Source: Acheta domesticus (Eukaryota > Arthropoda > Insecta > Orthoptera > Gryllidae). Taken from it: 64,000 nucleotides of DNA. The stretch covers positions 145,459,216 to 145,523,215 of the forward strand of contig JAHLJT010009436.1 in assembly GCA_031308135.1 (NCBI GenBank), read 5' to 3'. Made by a program: the position numbers and the translations under genes. Positions 10,360 to 22,531 of the stretch are shown in pieces (the first letter of the stretch is position 1; each line of letters begins with the position of its first letter). The notes beneath the pieces are model-generated. The model was not told the DNA's origin, made no database searches, and worked only from the letters and a program-made list of their open reading frames with translations.

Positions 10360-11640
10360 GTTTGTCTCCAAATCCCTTCTTTTTTTGTATTTGTTTGTAT
10401 TCTCCAAATCCCTTTTGGTTTGCAAGTGTTATTTCTGCCCATGCTAGGTACTTAAAAGCTATTACAATTATTCACCTTTACACGTTCAGGAAAAAGAGAC
10501 TGTAGTGGTTAATGTTGTCAGACAATGATTTTGTTTTTTCTCTTTCGTGTTCATCACACATTAAACACGTTAGTCGCCTTTTACTCTTTCTTACTTTTTG
10601 CTCTCTTAGATTCAATAAAGCTAGTTATTAAGCTGTCTTATTAGCTTCCAGGATTTCTCTTTTCGTTTTGCGTTCAGTGAAATCCACAGTGATTCCAAAC
10701 TTCTCATTTAAAACTCGTTTAAATTACACGCAAGATAGACGTCAGCGAAACGTTCATAGATTAGTGTTATTCTGTTATAACTTCACTTCCTGAATTTTTA
10801 CGTTGCAGCTACAACCCTGTATTTGAATCTCGGCAGATTGATATATTTCTTAGTGACCCGGCAGAATTTTATTGGAGAGAGTGACAGTGCCACCAACAGG
10901 TCGAGCGACTTCCTTATAAGCTCTGACGCGACAAGTCTGAAAACAGGTTCCTTTTATGCATTCAAGAGTTCGCATATAATGGAATGAAGCTATTTCTATA
11001 CCTATTTTAGAATGCACGTGCTATAGCTACTTATTGGTAAAAAGTCATTCTCACCGGGCTGAATTCGTGTTGTATTATTTATTGAAAGAACATTTTGGGA
11101 AGTTGGTCGAGCTACTGGAAGCGTGACTGATTTGACAATTGAAATTGAATTTTCTTGTGTGAAAATTCCTCTTATTTGTGTCTTCGTTTTTAAAACGATT
11201 TAGTGCCATTGCCGTGCATTTAAATTACTTCAACTGCCAAGTTAATACACATATGTAGTGTTCTAAAAAAAGCGAAGGGTTGTTCCCACTTACTGTCAAA
11301 TTCGCATCCACAAATTTTCGCTTTTTGCTTTGATAATTGAACGGAAAAATAGTAATGTCATGATATAATAATTATTTAGGAAAGGTCTCCGGACTCAATT
11401 TTCTGAAAAGAAAAAGAAGAAACAAAGTACTCGTGGGTAGCCCTTTCAGAAGTCTTCCCAAGTGGTCTAAAGAGGACTGAGACATCCAAGCTTCCCCAAA
11501 GCGCCATGAAAAAACATCAGCCTTTTTAACCAGATCGTGAAACATAATCTTACACTTCACACGACCGAGCAACATTACAAGGAATTGTGATATTACATTA
11601 TTCATTTATCCTCGTTCCCCTTATACGCACTGAGCTCATA
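10360..11640. other. AT-rich region without feature
   Basis: A diverged direct repeat of about 25 bp, sharing ctccaaatccctt, occurs twice near 10366-10412. Otherwise no exon, RNA or mobile element was recognised. Confidence 0.4.
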
Positions 11641-11900
11641 GTTGGCCTGATGAATGATGTGATGAGTAAATTGGTAATGATGATGATGATTATGATGTGA
11701 GCATAGACTAATAACTTTCCTCTATGACATGAGTCGTGTAGCTATGGTGTAAAAAGAGCCAGAGGAACACTGAGAACCCAAGGAAACTTGCCTGGAACCC
11801 ATTTTGCCTGCCATAAATTCCTCGGGAGTGACCGGGATTTGAAACTCGATACCCACAAGTGGAAAGCAAATGCACCGGCCGCTACACTGGCGGACGCCTT
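11641..11900 (-). mobile_element. tRNA-derived SINE with ATC-rich tail
   Basis: Read on the minus strand, the head holds a tRNA-like A-box region (gtccgccagtgtagcgg) and a B box within cgagtttcaaatcccgg, at the spacing of a tRNA. The body passes through a gggttctcagtgttcctctgg block and ends in a tail of repeated atc/cat units (plus strand 11641-11697). A tRNA head plus simple-repeat tail is the hallmark of insect SINEs. Diverged and probably inactive. Confidence 0.65.
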
Positions 11901-11919
11901 AATCGGTAAAGGGAACGTA

Positions 11920-12180
11920 AATGTGTTTATTGGGCCGCCGGTCCCGTTAGCGGAGGCCCAAACGGTCGGTCGAGAGGAAGGGGGTGGGGGTGGGGACGAA
12001 ACATTTAGCGGCGCGCGAAGGAAGAGCGCCGGCGCCGGTAATTGAGAAAAAGCTGTGAGGGCGCTCGTGGAAGGGGGCGGGGCGGGCGGGCGGCGAGTGA
12101 GTCATGCGAGCAATTATGCAAATGCGCCTCTCGGAGCCCAAGCCCGCGCGGCCGCGTGCGACGCGTCGCCGGCGCTTCTC
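11920..12180. promoter_or_regulatory. CpG island with AP-1 and octamer motifs
   Basis: CpG-dense DNA with GC boxes (gggggcggggcgggcggg near 12072), tgagtca near 12097 (AP-1 consensus) and atgcaaat near 12116 (POU octamer). The clustering suggests a promoter or enhancer. Single short motifs are weak evidence. Confidence 0.4.
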
Positions 12181-12189
12181 GCTCTGATC

Positions 12190-13120
12190 GCCCTTTGTCG
12201 CGCTGCCCACTCGCCCCGCCCCCTCACGCCACTCCACCCCCCAGAACCCTTTCGCCCTCCGCGCCCTCGCAATCTGAGACGCTTCAGCCCCCACGTCAAG
12301 GATGCTCTGTTTTCGAACGCACGGGGGCCACGAAATGTGATAATTTTGGCTGTATCTTGCGCCTGCAGCCTCTTAGGCGCCCTCCGCCCTCTCAACCCGA
12401 GAAGCTTCATCCCGCCCTGCATCGCCCACGCCAGGGGGCGCGTGGCTGGCGGGGAGAAAAGTCAGCCATCGACTGAGTAGTGATACTGACCCAAGTTGCC
12501 ACTGCTTTTTTCGAGGGTTTTGGCACGTTTGTTAATTTGTTACTTCGCCTTGCCCAGCCCACTCGCTCTCCCTTCGCGCCCTCCGCGCCCTAACCCTTTC
12601 ACACTCCACCCCCCACGACACAAGGCGCTTCAACCAACACTGCGTGGCGCTCGCTCAGCGTTTCCAATGCGCACGGCACGCTCGTCCGGGAGTGCATCTG
12701 TATATACGGAGCATTTGAATCTTTAGGAAAGCCACAGAAGAATGGCCAAAACGGTGGATGACCAACCCATGACGCCCTGTAGCGGGTAAGCCGAGAGCTA
12801 TCATAAGACGCCGACCGCGGAAGCCTACTACTTACCTTACGAAGTACCTAATGGCTTCGACTGAGCCCTTTTACGAATAAAACTACTGTTGCGTTTGTTG
12901 GTTTGTCAATATGTGAATGTGTCAGAGTTTTCATTTTTTGGTTGCGTTATTTTGTCTCGGCGCTGCCCGCTCACCCCACCCCGCGTACCATCTGCCCCCT
13001 TTGAATCCGGCCGCCCCGCTGCCCGTCCACCCTCCGTCCGACAACGCGAGACGCTTCAACCCGCCCTGCGTCGGCCGCGGCAGGGGTGCACAACGATTGA
13101 ACGACCTCGGTTCCACTTCG
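12190..13120 (+). repeat. Cluster of degenerate GC-rich repeat units
   Basis: A composite unit recurs: a cgctgcccactcgccccgcc-like C-rich lead, then about 60-90 bp later (gag)acgcttcaacccgccctgcgtcg. The second block appears near 12278, 12399, 12625 and 13048, and the lead near 12199, 12550 and 12961. Units are strongly diverged. The overlapping ORFs here are not consistent in frame between units, so this is not a repeated protein domain. Confidence 0.5.
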
Positions 13121-13129
13121 CGATGCGTG

Positions 13130-15295
13130 GGTTTGATTTAGCACCTACATGGCGCCTGGAATCTGCGGTTTCTCTCCAAGGGTTTTTGATTTCTATCATC
13201 TTTTTCAGGCGTGGCAACATTTTTTTCAGAGGCGACACTAGTGCAAAATGAACATAATAAATGCAAACTTGTTTTGTAATTCTGCTACATGTTTTTAATT
13301 TTGTAATGTAACATTTTGTAATTCTGCTACATGTTACGCATTTGCTACTTCTTTACACAAATACATTAACGAACATTATTGTTACCGTTAATGATTGTAT
13401 GAGTCTGAAATCTTAAAACTTGGAAGAAGGATCCTTGGACATACTTGGCAGAATTGATTGAATTTTAGTTTGACTGAGAAGAAAATCAGTATTTTATAAG
13501 AGATAAATTTACAAATGATTCAACTCAAATACCTCCAAAATAACCACTTGACGAGTCTTTACAAAAAAAAGAATGTCTTTACCCTGTTCTTTTCCTTGCG
13601 ATGCCCACTTGTCTCTCCGGCTCACCAGCAGCCCTTTCTCTCTCCGCACTGACTCGACACGTCGTGATAGTAGTGTAACATTTCAATTTCATCATCTCAG
13701 CATATTGAGAAAACATGTTGAGAAACGGCTAGCTAGATCGAAGTACTAATGGAATAGCACCTTTCTTTAAGGGATTAGGGAATTACATGTTCTTGTGCAC
13801 TTTATTTGGTTTGGCTTACCATCTCGCTAAGCTTATCCGTCCTTCCATCGGGCTGGTAGCTCCCACGAAATACTCTCAGTCGACCGCACCAGTGATACAC
13901 AACATTTCGAACGCCCTGTTGTGTTGAACTCCGAGAAGAGAAGTCACGGCAGCTTGCCATCCCCTTCAAAAGCTCTTGTTGAAAAAATCATATTTATTGC
14001 GAGAAGTTTGACGAAATAACCATCGTATATGAAATGTAATAACATTATTGCACTGAATCGCAATAGCGCCCCCCCCTCAAAAAAGTTTCAATGTTTCCCT
14101 GCTCGAGTCCATGATACATGATAGAAGTTATAAAAAATGCGCTTTAGTATTCCGATTGTCTGTGGTTTATCGTGACGGTTTGTATTAATTACTTTTTCTA
14201 CAATCATTCGAACTGCCCTTCCCTCCTCTTCTTTCCCCCCGCTCTTTCCTCGAGCCGTTTGCCTCACGCGTTTGCACAATTTTTTCTTGGGCCACTTGCT
14301 GACTGCAGAACATACGTTGCACACCCCTACAATCCGTTGCCCTCCCCTTCACGTTCACCGAGCGTGGACTTCACTGCCCTCACCATCTGTCCGGCTTGGG
14401 ACCATCACAACCCTTCAGTCCCAGCCCCTCTTCCTTTCTCTCCACTTTCTCCACTCGCCTGTCGACAGCCAGAGAGCGCTTCTTAGCTCCAGGCCGCGCT
14501 GTCTCTGGGCTCCTCCACCACTCGTTCCGTAATTGTTTTTCCTTTCGTGTCAAATCATAATCTTTTTACATCGACAAAAATGCATTTCGCGCTCTTCGAC
14601 CGATCAAATATGAAAGTGGTTTCTGGACTGTCTTTTAGGAGCCGTAATTTTAAAGATGAAATTAGTCTTGTATGCTAGTAAAAGCTTGCAATATTATACT
14701 CACATAGTAAATTAACATTTCTTACTGTATTAGTAGATACAATTTGAGAAATTTACTATAGAAATGTCTGAGTTAAAAATCAAATGTAAATTTCATATTG
14801 TACTAGTGGTGTTTAATATTTCATGTCTACTTCCGTTCTAAATTATATTTTTTTCCTCCATTTTAATTCAAATAATGGAAGAAATACTTGATCGATGTTA
14901 TTCCCAGACTGTGGTATTGATTTGTATGAGAACATTCAAGTGAGTCCCACACTGCGAGGGCTGCTGCATGGAAAGTTATTTATTTTGAGGCCATTTATAC
15001 TCCATCCAAAATTTATTGGATACATTTGTCAAAATCTTGGCTCAAACCTCTCCTTTTTTACATAATACAATAAGAAATGATGACGGTTTTATAGCATTTA
15101 TAAGACCTCATAACACTAAACCTCGTAAATGTACTTCTGTATATTTAGTTTACATATACCTTACAAATACTTTTGGGCCCACGATTCAACACACAGATCT
15201 GGGCCAGGTCTTTCTATCGGTTGATTATTTTGTTTCCGGGAGCGTCAAGTGCTATGGGCATTAATTAGTCTCATTAGTGTAGTTCTTGTTCTTGC
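13130..15295. other. Mostly unfeatured region with a short direct repeat
   Basis: ttttgtaattctgctacatg occurs twice, at about 13274 and 13315, as a two-copy direct repeat of roughly 41 bp period. C-rich low-complexity stretches at 13600-13660 and 14210-14530 resemble the lead block of the 12.2-13.1 kb repeats. No supported coding exon. Confidence 0.4.
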
Positions 15296-15297
15296 GA

Positions 15298-15745
15298 GGA
15301 GCCGATGTTGTTCTCCTGCTGGATCGCGAGATCCCATCGGCTTACGTGTTGTTCCTCTCGAGGTACGCGAGTGGGGCACCGCCCCAGCAGGGACAAGCTC
15401 TAAGCTTCCGACTGGTCTCCCGACATGTTCGTACGTACACGTAAGAATGGATTTTGTTACACACATACTGCGGGAGACGAAGGGGAAAATGTGAGGAAAG
15501 AAAAATCCGGCGTGGTCCATGCCCGTTTTTATATGTATCACATCCTTAGTCTGGGGTACTGCTCCGGCTTTCGTTTGGATTTGACTGGCATTGACCAAAG
15601 AAACTGTGGAAAATTACCGGTTAGAACTGCCGTCCGCTAGAATTCTCCTCCAGACAGCATCTGAATCCCATCTAGCTCTCTAGTTAGCGACGAAAACTCA
15701 CCATCGTCATGACTTGAATTTACGACCTCTCGGACAGGGACGTTG
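15298..15745 (-). mobile_element. SINE copy 3, near full length, reverse orientation
   Basis: In reverse complement this follows copies 1 and 2 in order: a B-box-like gtaaattcaagtcatgacg near its start, gttttcgtcgctaactag, a variant of the ttttccgtggtttc block, gccggagcagtacc, ttttctttcctc, then ttagagcttgtcc and ggggcggtgcccc. It spans the part of the family that the microsatellite disrupts in copy 2, and so gives the best picture of the family's length (about 450 bp). Heavily diverged; no intact Pol III promoter. Confidence 0.65.
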
Positions 15746-15893
15746 CAGAGGCAACAATTGTGTTCAGGAGCCATGACAACCTGTGGGGCCATTCGAAATT
15801 CCGTTCCAGTACGAAGCACTATTAAAACAGTTGGGTACAAGTAGCAAAATGTCCGTATGAGTCAAGGTATACTCCGAAACAGTGACAGTTCAA

Positions 15894-16019
15894 GGTCACG
15901 AGCTGGACGGTGAGGGGGCCACTGTCATCCAATCGGGAGCTTCGTTACGACCTCCAATTTTTGGTATTGGAGCTCCCGTCTGGATGACAATGCCCCCCCT
16001 CTCCTTCCAGCTCGTGACC
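15894..16019. repeat. Long hairpin (48-bp arms)
   Basis: 15894-15941 pairs with 15971-16019 with a handful of mismatches and one indel, enclosing a loop of 29 bp. The tips are ggtcacgagctgg and ccagctcgtgacc. The arms are GC-rich, so a transcript would fold into a stable long hairpin resembling a small-RNA precursor, although a MITE is the simpler explanation. Confidence 0.85.
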
Positions 16020-16099
16020 GTGAAGTGCCTCCGTTTAAATCGAAGTTTAGTTTCTATCAGAGAGACAGCGTTATGTGCCGGTCCTCTTCACGTTTCTTG

Positions 16100-16500
16100 A
16101 AGCGTCTCCTGTCGCACGAACCGGCGCGGCGCCGAGTACGGCCTTCTCCAACCTTCCCCGCGGCGCGGCGGCAGCGGCGGCGGCGCGGCGCCGAGCGAGC
16201 GAGTCGCCCTCGCCCACACGCGCGCGCGTCGCCCGCCGCCCACGGGCGGGCGGGCGGGGGCGCTGGCGCCCGCCGCGCCGGAGAGAGAGCGCCCACAAGG
16301 GCGTCCGGCTCCACTCCGTACGCTCCAATGCCGAGCGACGTGAACACCCAGCCACTCTCTGGGCTGGGAGACGGCGGGCGGCGTGCCGGCGGCCTCCAGG
16401 CTGTTCCAACTCGGACTCTCACGGGCACGGGCGCCCGCGGGCGCCCGCGAGCTCGCCCGCGGGCAACCGTGGCTAGCCTAAGAGGAGGTTGTGGAGGGGG
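16100..16500. promoter_or_regulatory. CpG island
   Basis: Very CpG-dense island with ggcggcgcggcgccg and gcccacgggcgggcgggcgg runs. ORFs of 112-173 codons in several frames and both strands are Arg/Ala/Pro-rich and mutually overlapping, hence compositional. It contains one arm of an inverted repeat shared with 17160-17255. Confidence 0.4.
16396..16470. repeat. GC-rich inverted repeat, left arm
   Basis: caggctgttccaactc followed by gcgggcgcccgcgag reappears in reverse complement at about 17175-17250 (gagttggaacagcctg preceded by ctcgcgggcgcccgc). The arms are about 0.75 kb apart and lie in two neighbouring CpG islands. This suggests two inverted copies of an unknown GC-rich repeat. Confidence 0.65.
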
Positions 16501-16504
16501 AAGC

Positions 16505-17020
16505 GCTCTTATCGCATTCGTTGTTCTTTTCGTGGAAGCAACGTGAGTAGTGCGATGGCTGGCAGTGGAAGCTACAACGCCTTTTTCTGTCTCACCGGAA
16601 ACCTTGCCATCGTCGATGCAGTTGGAGATAAGATTTGAAGGACTTCGTACTACTAAAGAACAGATATTTTAATACTCTTAATTTGTTGCGATGATATCGG
16701 AATTTGCATGTGGAAGTCTTCCCCAAGCTTGATAAAATGCAGCTAAGATTATATTTATGTTTGGGTCAACAAATTGTTAGCAGCTTTTCTCTGCAATGAA
16801 AATAATAAAAATCAAAGAAAGAACCCAACTGCAGGACAAGACATTGAAGAGCGTTCTACGTATTGCAACAGCCGAAGGACTGACACCAGACATTGCTTCA
16901 CTTGTTAAGAAAAATATGTCTAAAATTAATTTCATAAAGTTTTGTTGAATTTAATCGAATTTTACATTTCTTGTTAAACCTCTCCTGAGTGTGAGATTTC
17001 TTTCTGATCATGAGCTCCGG
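16505..17020. other. AT-rich spacer between two islands
   Basis: No exon or repeat recognised. Confidence 0.4.
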
Positions 17021-17024
17021 CGTG

Positions 17025-17330
17025 CCCTCCGCTCCCCAAACCTAACCGCTCCCTGCTTCTGCTATCAGCGACAAATTGTCGCCAAAGGCCAAGGCCAACT
17101 CGCGCCCCGATGGCTCATATTTCGCCAGGCGCCGGCAGCGAGTGTTGACACAGCAGTCTGCGCCCGCCAGTCTCCGCCAGTGCCCGCGGTGGCTCGCGGG
17201 CGCCCGCGTGCCCGCCCGCGGGCAGCTGAGTTGGAACAGCCTGCTCCAGACGGTGGCTCGCAGCGCCGCCGCCGCCGCTTCGAACGCACTTGACGGCTGC
17301 CGACTGGAAGCAAACCAGACAAAACTCGAA
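17025..17330. promoter_or_regulatory. CpG island carrying the right arm of the inverted repeat
   Basis: CpG-dense block; 17175-17250 is the inverted partner of 16396-16470. Overlapping ORFs on both strands are compositional. Confidence 0.4.
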
Positions 17331-17334
17331 GGAG

Positions 17335-18135
17335 GATGTGGGGGTAAACCAGTTGTATGCGCAGCTCAGGCAGGAGGTATTGACTACCGGTAACGAGCGC
17401 AGGGGAAACGTAACTTTGGAGAAGGCGATGGGGGATGGCGCTGATAACAGAGGGGGAGCTGTCTTCTTGGTGACGTTCTGAGTTGTGGGCCGGGATTGAT
17501 TTCCGGACCTCGGGAATAATTATTAAATTTGATTGTAAATAAATAACAATTTCTATTAAATTAATAATTTGAGGCGCGTTCCGGGACCTAAAGTTTTATA
17601 AATCATATATGTACTTTTAGTTGCCGATGCAAGTTAGAAGTAAATTTGTTCATTGTTTAGGCTTGCACAAAAAATGTGATGGCTGCATGTTACTCACGTC
17701 CTTTCACCATCCCCTCTCAGATATCTCTCCTTGTGGATGCGTGATCCAAGATTGTAGGGACTACAAAAAATACGTTCAGTAATGGTATTATTGGTCAGTG
17801 AAAATCAACACTACCTTAAGAGTTAATGTCATTTATTACTTTTACTTCACGATCCTTACGGTTTATGATGACATATACCCTTGTAGTACAACAACGGAAC
17901 TAGGGCGAAAGCCAGAAAGGCTGCGAGACTACGAAAATTGGGTTGTCTCCTACCAAAGCAGTCATATTATAAATATGGACATTACAAACAAATAAATACA
18001 TTCATAAGTAACTGAATAGCCCTAGAGTACCGTCATGAGATAGCAGTCTACGAAAAACGTCAACATCACCGGTGACTCCAGTGGCACATTATTCTCGTTG
18101 CATGCCTGGCACAATATACCGTTCCCGAGTGTGTC
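17335..18135. other. AT-rich region without feature
   Basis: No supported gene, RNA or repeat. Confidence 0.4.
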
Positions 18136-18139
18136 GACC

Positions 18140-18216
18140 GTGACGCTGAGAACACAGCGCCAGTGTCCGTCGCCGCACCTCGCGGCCGGAGAAACGCTCG
18201 GTGTTTCGCGCGGCAC

Positions 18217-18256
<40 letters not shown>

Positions 18257-18640
18257 CGGCGCGAGCGCGAAGCCGTGTGGGCGGCCAACGACGCACACAC
18301 CGCAGCCGCGATGACGAAACGCCTCTGCTGCCGCCGCCGCCGGACCCGCCTCCGCCGGCCCTGAGCGCCTCCGCCGCCGTGGCCGGAGCGCGGAGGCGGC
18401 GCAGCGCTGGTGAGTCAGCCTGTGCGTTGAACTTGCCGCTGCTGCTGCCGCGCCACCTGCTGCAGTCCTACGGCCTTCCTCTCGGTGCCGCCACCGCCAC
18501 CGCCACCGCCTTCCCGTTCGCCACCAAGACTATCGCCGGTGGCTTCTGCTCTGTCCCCGTCGGCGTGCAGAAGCTGCCGAATCTGCTGCCAGTCTGCTCA
18601 GTCGGTGCTGCAGTGAGCGAGAGAAATGGCTGAAAGGGGA
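18140..18640 (+). promoter_or_regulatory. CpG island, possible promoter and first exon
   Basis: This is the best promoter-like island in the window. It is CpG-dense and holds a (CGG)n tract (18218-18259). At 18410 the sequence gcgctg/gtgagtc is a strong splice donor, so 18140-18409 could be a 5' exon. The two overlapping plus-strand ORFs (poly-Arg and poly-Ala readings of the CGG tract) differ only by frame and are not credible proteins. Downstream exons cannot be identified here. Confidence 0.4.
18218..18259. repeat. (CGG)n trinucleotide repeat
   Basis: About 13-14 CGG units inside the CpG island. CGG tracts in 5' exons can expand and form G-quadruplexes. Confidence 0.95.
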
Positions 18641-18644
18641 TGAC

Positions 18645-21600
18645 ACCTATGAATACATACAGTAATAGTTTACAGCTCCCTGGCAACTACTTTCTGTTCT
18701 TTCTTATTTAAGTAATTAAGTTAATACTACAACGAGAAAAAATTCCACGATAGCATGATTAAGCAGACACAATATGTGCAACAAAGTTTTTCTATGAAGG
18801 TTGTTAAAATAGTTTTTAGTCGGCGTATTCAGTATGAAAGAAAAGATAGTGGAACAAACTGTAGAGACTGCTTATAACGCGGCAGTCGTTTCTCTTAAGC
18901 CGCATACTAAACTAATACTGATCATCTTCTCCCCCCCCCCTCTCTCTCTTTCATCTAACTAAGCTTTACTTAAGGTGACGGCACGTCATATTCGAAGTTC
19001 AAATTTGATTGAATTTTGTTGCTATAGTTACAATTATTGTAACTAGCACAGATGTTGCAAAAACGCAATTATTCTTTCAATCTTAGAAATCATTCAAATT
19101 GTTTCGGTGTTTGCCAAGGAGTGAAGCAATCAATCCGAAAATAGATTTCTGTGCTGAAACAACCTGCTTCTGGGAACAGCTTTGTTTTGATAATTTTGCA
19201 GAAAGTATTTTGTTTGTGCCCTTCCCCCAGACAAGTGAAGAGACGTAGAGTTCGAAACAAAAAAATACCCCCTTATTCCTCCTGTTCGTAAAATGGAATA
19301 TGTTTTCTGTCTTATTTAAAAAGTCGCCGTTATTTTTAATTGATCGAATGTGAAAATCATAAGAATTTTGTTGCGAAGGAAACGAGATCAACATATTATT
19401 GGCTTTACTTCAACTATCTTGGTGACTTTGGGGTCGAATTGTCTTCCGTGCTTGTTCATTCATGCTCGTTTTCTTTTTTAGCGCTTCCATACCTGTGACC
19501 TCGACCCGTTTGTACTTGCGGTTCTTCCAATTTTTCCTTCTCTACTCCACTTCCTTCAGCCGTCACTCAACCGTTTCGACTCCCTCGCCATCTGCTTCAG
19601 GTTTCTTAAAAGTTTGTGAGCCATGATTTCCTTTTATATTGCAAAAGTTTTATTTCCCTATATTATATTTTACGACCCTCACTTCAATAATAAACTTCCG
19701 GCCGATATTCGCGGCAAATACGAAGCTTAAAAACATTCAACTTTTATTCTTTACTCGCATCGTCATTACATGATTGCATAGAAGACTAATCCGTTTCTGA
19801 AACACCTGCGTTTAGATTGTTAATGAAATTTCTTCTCATCGAATTATCAAAAGAGTGTTGTCCTTTCCTGAATTACAGTATTAACGACTCATTCGTATTT
19901 TCGAGTAAAAAGTTAACATATTTTTTTGAAAAATGCATTCCATAGATTAGTGCATCGAAGCGCAAACAAGTAAATCAGGATTCGTGGCGAAAAATTCAGC
20001 ACTCACCAACAGGAAAACACAAAAAAAGCAGATCTAATATTTCAAAGACATTTACATCGTCATATGTTGTATCTTGACATAAATTTATAACATGTATTCC
20101 GTTAAGTTAAGGGCGCCGTTAAACTAGTTCACCAGCATGCGATCTTCTTCGCTGCGCAATTTCTCGGGAGTCGTAACATGAACGTTTGTCATGGAAAATG
20201 GCATTGACCTCACCTGCAATGTGACTGATTTCTAATAGCTAATCAACCAGAAGGTATTCGAACACAGCTACCCGGTTGCTGCAGCAACTAGCTATTCTTG
20301 CTGTGCAGTTGGAAGGTATTTAATACATACTTTAGAGAATAAAGTTGTTGTTGAAGTCTCTAATATTAATAACTAGGTCGTCGGGAGACAGTTGATAATA
20401 AAAGTGCTATAGAATAAATGACGAAAGAAAAGAGACAGCTTTGTAAATATTGTTCTCTGTTTTGCCCCAGGGATGAGTGTTGGGCGTCGGATTCAAAGCC
20501 GAAACATCTTAGGGGAATCAAATATGAAGCCTCTCGAGAACAATCAGAAGAAATGAAAGAATTGTTCTAGATTTTTCTAGTTTCTCTTTGTGTCTTGTAT
20601 TTTTTCTCAGAATTTGTCAATTACGGAAAAGTTATGAACCATTGGATGACTATATCATTGGATATGATTACATATTACAGCCGAGACAAATACGATTAAC
20701 GTTTCCCACGACTATTTTTGCTCATATTTAACTCTCGTAAATTTGTTTATGCTGTCATAGTTAGTCACGCTAACAACTGATTAGTCGAACATAAATAATG
20801 TGATACTCGTAGATCTCATAACTATAAAACTTTTCCCTGCGAATATACCTACTCGGCAATTAGCCTCTGTGGTAGTTGACACTTAAAAACAATTACTCTA
20901 ATAATTGTTTTTAAATGTGACGGAATACTAATGTTCGTCTGTTCTGTTTTAATTTTTTAACCCATTAGGCCTGATTCTGGAATATTATCTGCTAATGACA
21001 TGATTTTCCTGCAGTTATTACTTGAAAATGTTTGTTATGGACCCAATTTGTCAGAACATCTCTAAAGGGTCCCTTCCAGTCAATATCGAATGGAATTTGC
21101 GTTGGGAGTACTGGAATAGTGAAGCTTTCTGCATTAAGTATGATTTTCCTAGCAATTTTTATATTTTCATATTCAGAGTTAGCTGAAACGCCCCCTTTGA
21201 AATACAATGCGTGGCGACCGTAGTCTTGCTGATTAGTATATTATGCGTGATGTACTACAGTTGCATTCTAAGGAAATTTAAAAAAATATATTGTGTGTTA
21301 TAACATTCAAGTATGTTCACAATAAAATCAAGAGAGATATTGTGTTATCACCTCTGATCGGTGATTTCAGGAAAAGATCTAAGAGGCTTTCAGACATGGA
21401 GCGTCACCTCTGGGGAGCACGACAGACGGGTCTCTCCCCCTCCACTATATTTTGAAAGAAGGTTAATTTTTTAGCCCTTTTTGTCAAAATACCACATCTA
21501 ATACCTTGGAACTAACAGGGTCGAAGGCTTCCAGAATGCTTCAAAATACGTTCTTAGACCTTAATTTTTTCAACATTTTGCAAGGGGACTTCCCGGTAAT

Positions 21601-22490
21601 CGATACCTTATCTATTAAATCGTCTCGCTTCCCAGTAATTTTGTGCTGTTAACAAAGGGGTTGTTTTCAGATGAAGTGAGGTAAGAAATTGTAATATTAT
21701 TATTACTTTATATTTATTTAGACAGTAGGAAAAATAATAAATGTGTTTTTATTTAAACTAGCCAATGATCGAAAAAAATTTCCAATAGCTTCTATCGTAA
21801 AATTATTTATTGCATGTTCACACAAAACTTGCTTATGTTTATAAACAATGTTACATTTCCCCCGTGCCTCTCGTAATCGTGAGTCCCTGATGACCCGTTA
21901 GTTACTACGTCTGTTTGAAAACTATGAGCATTACATGACACATCGCTTATGTCCTTCTGCGAACTGCCTTAAAAACATTCCAATGTTTGTAAACAGCGAA
22001 GTTGACTTGCGTTCGCGATGTCCTTGGTGAATCACAGCGTTTCAGAACAGACAAGTGCTAGTGTTGATTTTTCACAAATTGATTGACACTATCGCTTCAC
22101 CGATCGTCTCCTGTTCCTTCGTCCTCTTAAGATCGATGCACCGAAATTATGTAATGCATTAGAAAGGTAGACAGGTTCCAAATGACCTTCGATCGAGCAT
22201 ATGATACTATACAACATTATTGTTAAAACAATTACATAATTCGAACATAAATATTCAAATCAATTTTGCTAAACAAAGGAAGGTAAACGTAAACTCTGCC
22301 ATGGCTCCCACGCTCCCCCTCTGATCCGCCGGTACCTTAAATCACGTGTTTTCCGGGCCGTAAGTTAATTGGGGACCAAATAATTCCCTTCATGTTTCCT
22401 CGCGAAACTTACTTTCTAATTCTACAGGTAAATTGGGGATCAAACCACCCCAGGTAAGGAAAATGGACTGATTAAGCAGGTTAGCGCGTT
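18645..22490. other. Long AT-rich region, essentially unfeatured
   Basis: About 3.8 kb of AT-rich sequence with short random ORFs. The only clear structure is a hairpin at 20884-20914. There is a C run then CT run near 18930-18952. No exon, RNA gene or mobile element recognised. Confidence 0.45.
20884..20914. repeat. Short perfect AT-rich hairpin
   Basis: ttaaaaacaatta is followed by a short loop and taattgtttttaa. Too small to assign to an element. Confidence 0.7.
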
Positions 22491-22498
22491 TACGAGGC

Positions 22499-22499
22499 G

Positions 22500-22530
<31 letters not shown>
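22499..22530. repeat. (CCG)n trinucleotide repeat
   Basis: Ten uninterrupted CCG units in otherwise AT-rich DNA, without a surrounding CpG island. Confidence 0.95.
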
Positions 22531-22531
<1 letters not shown>

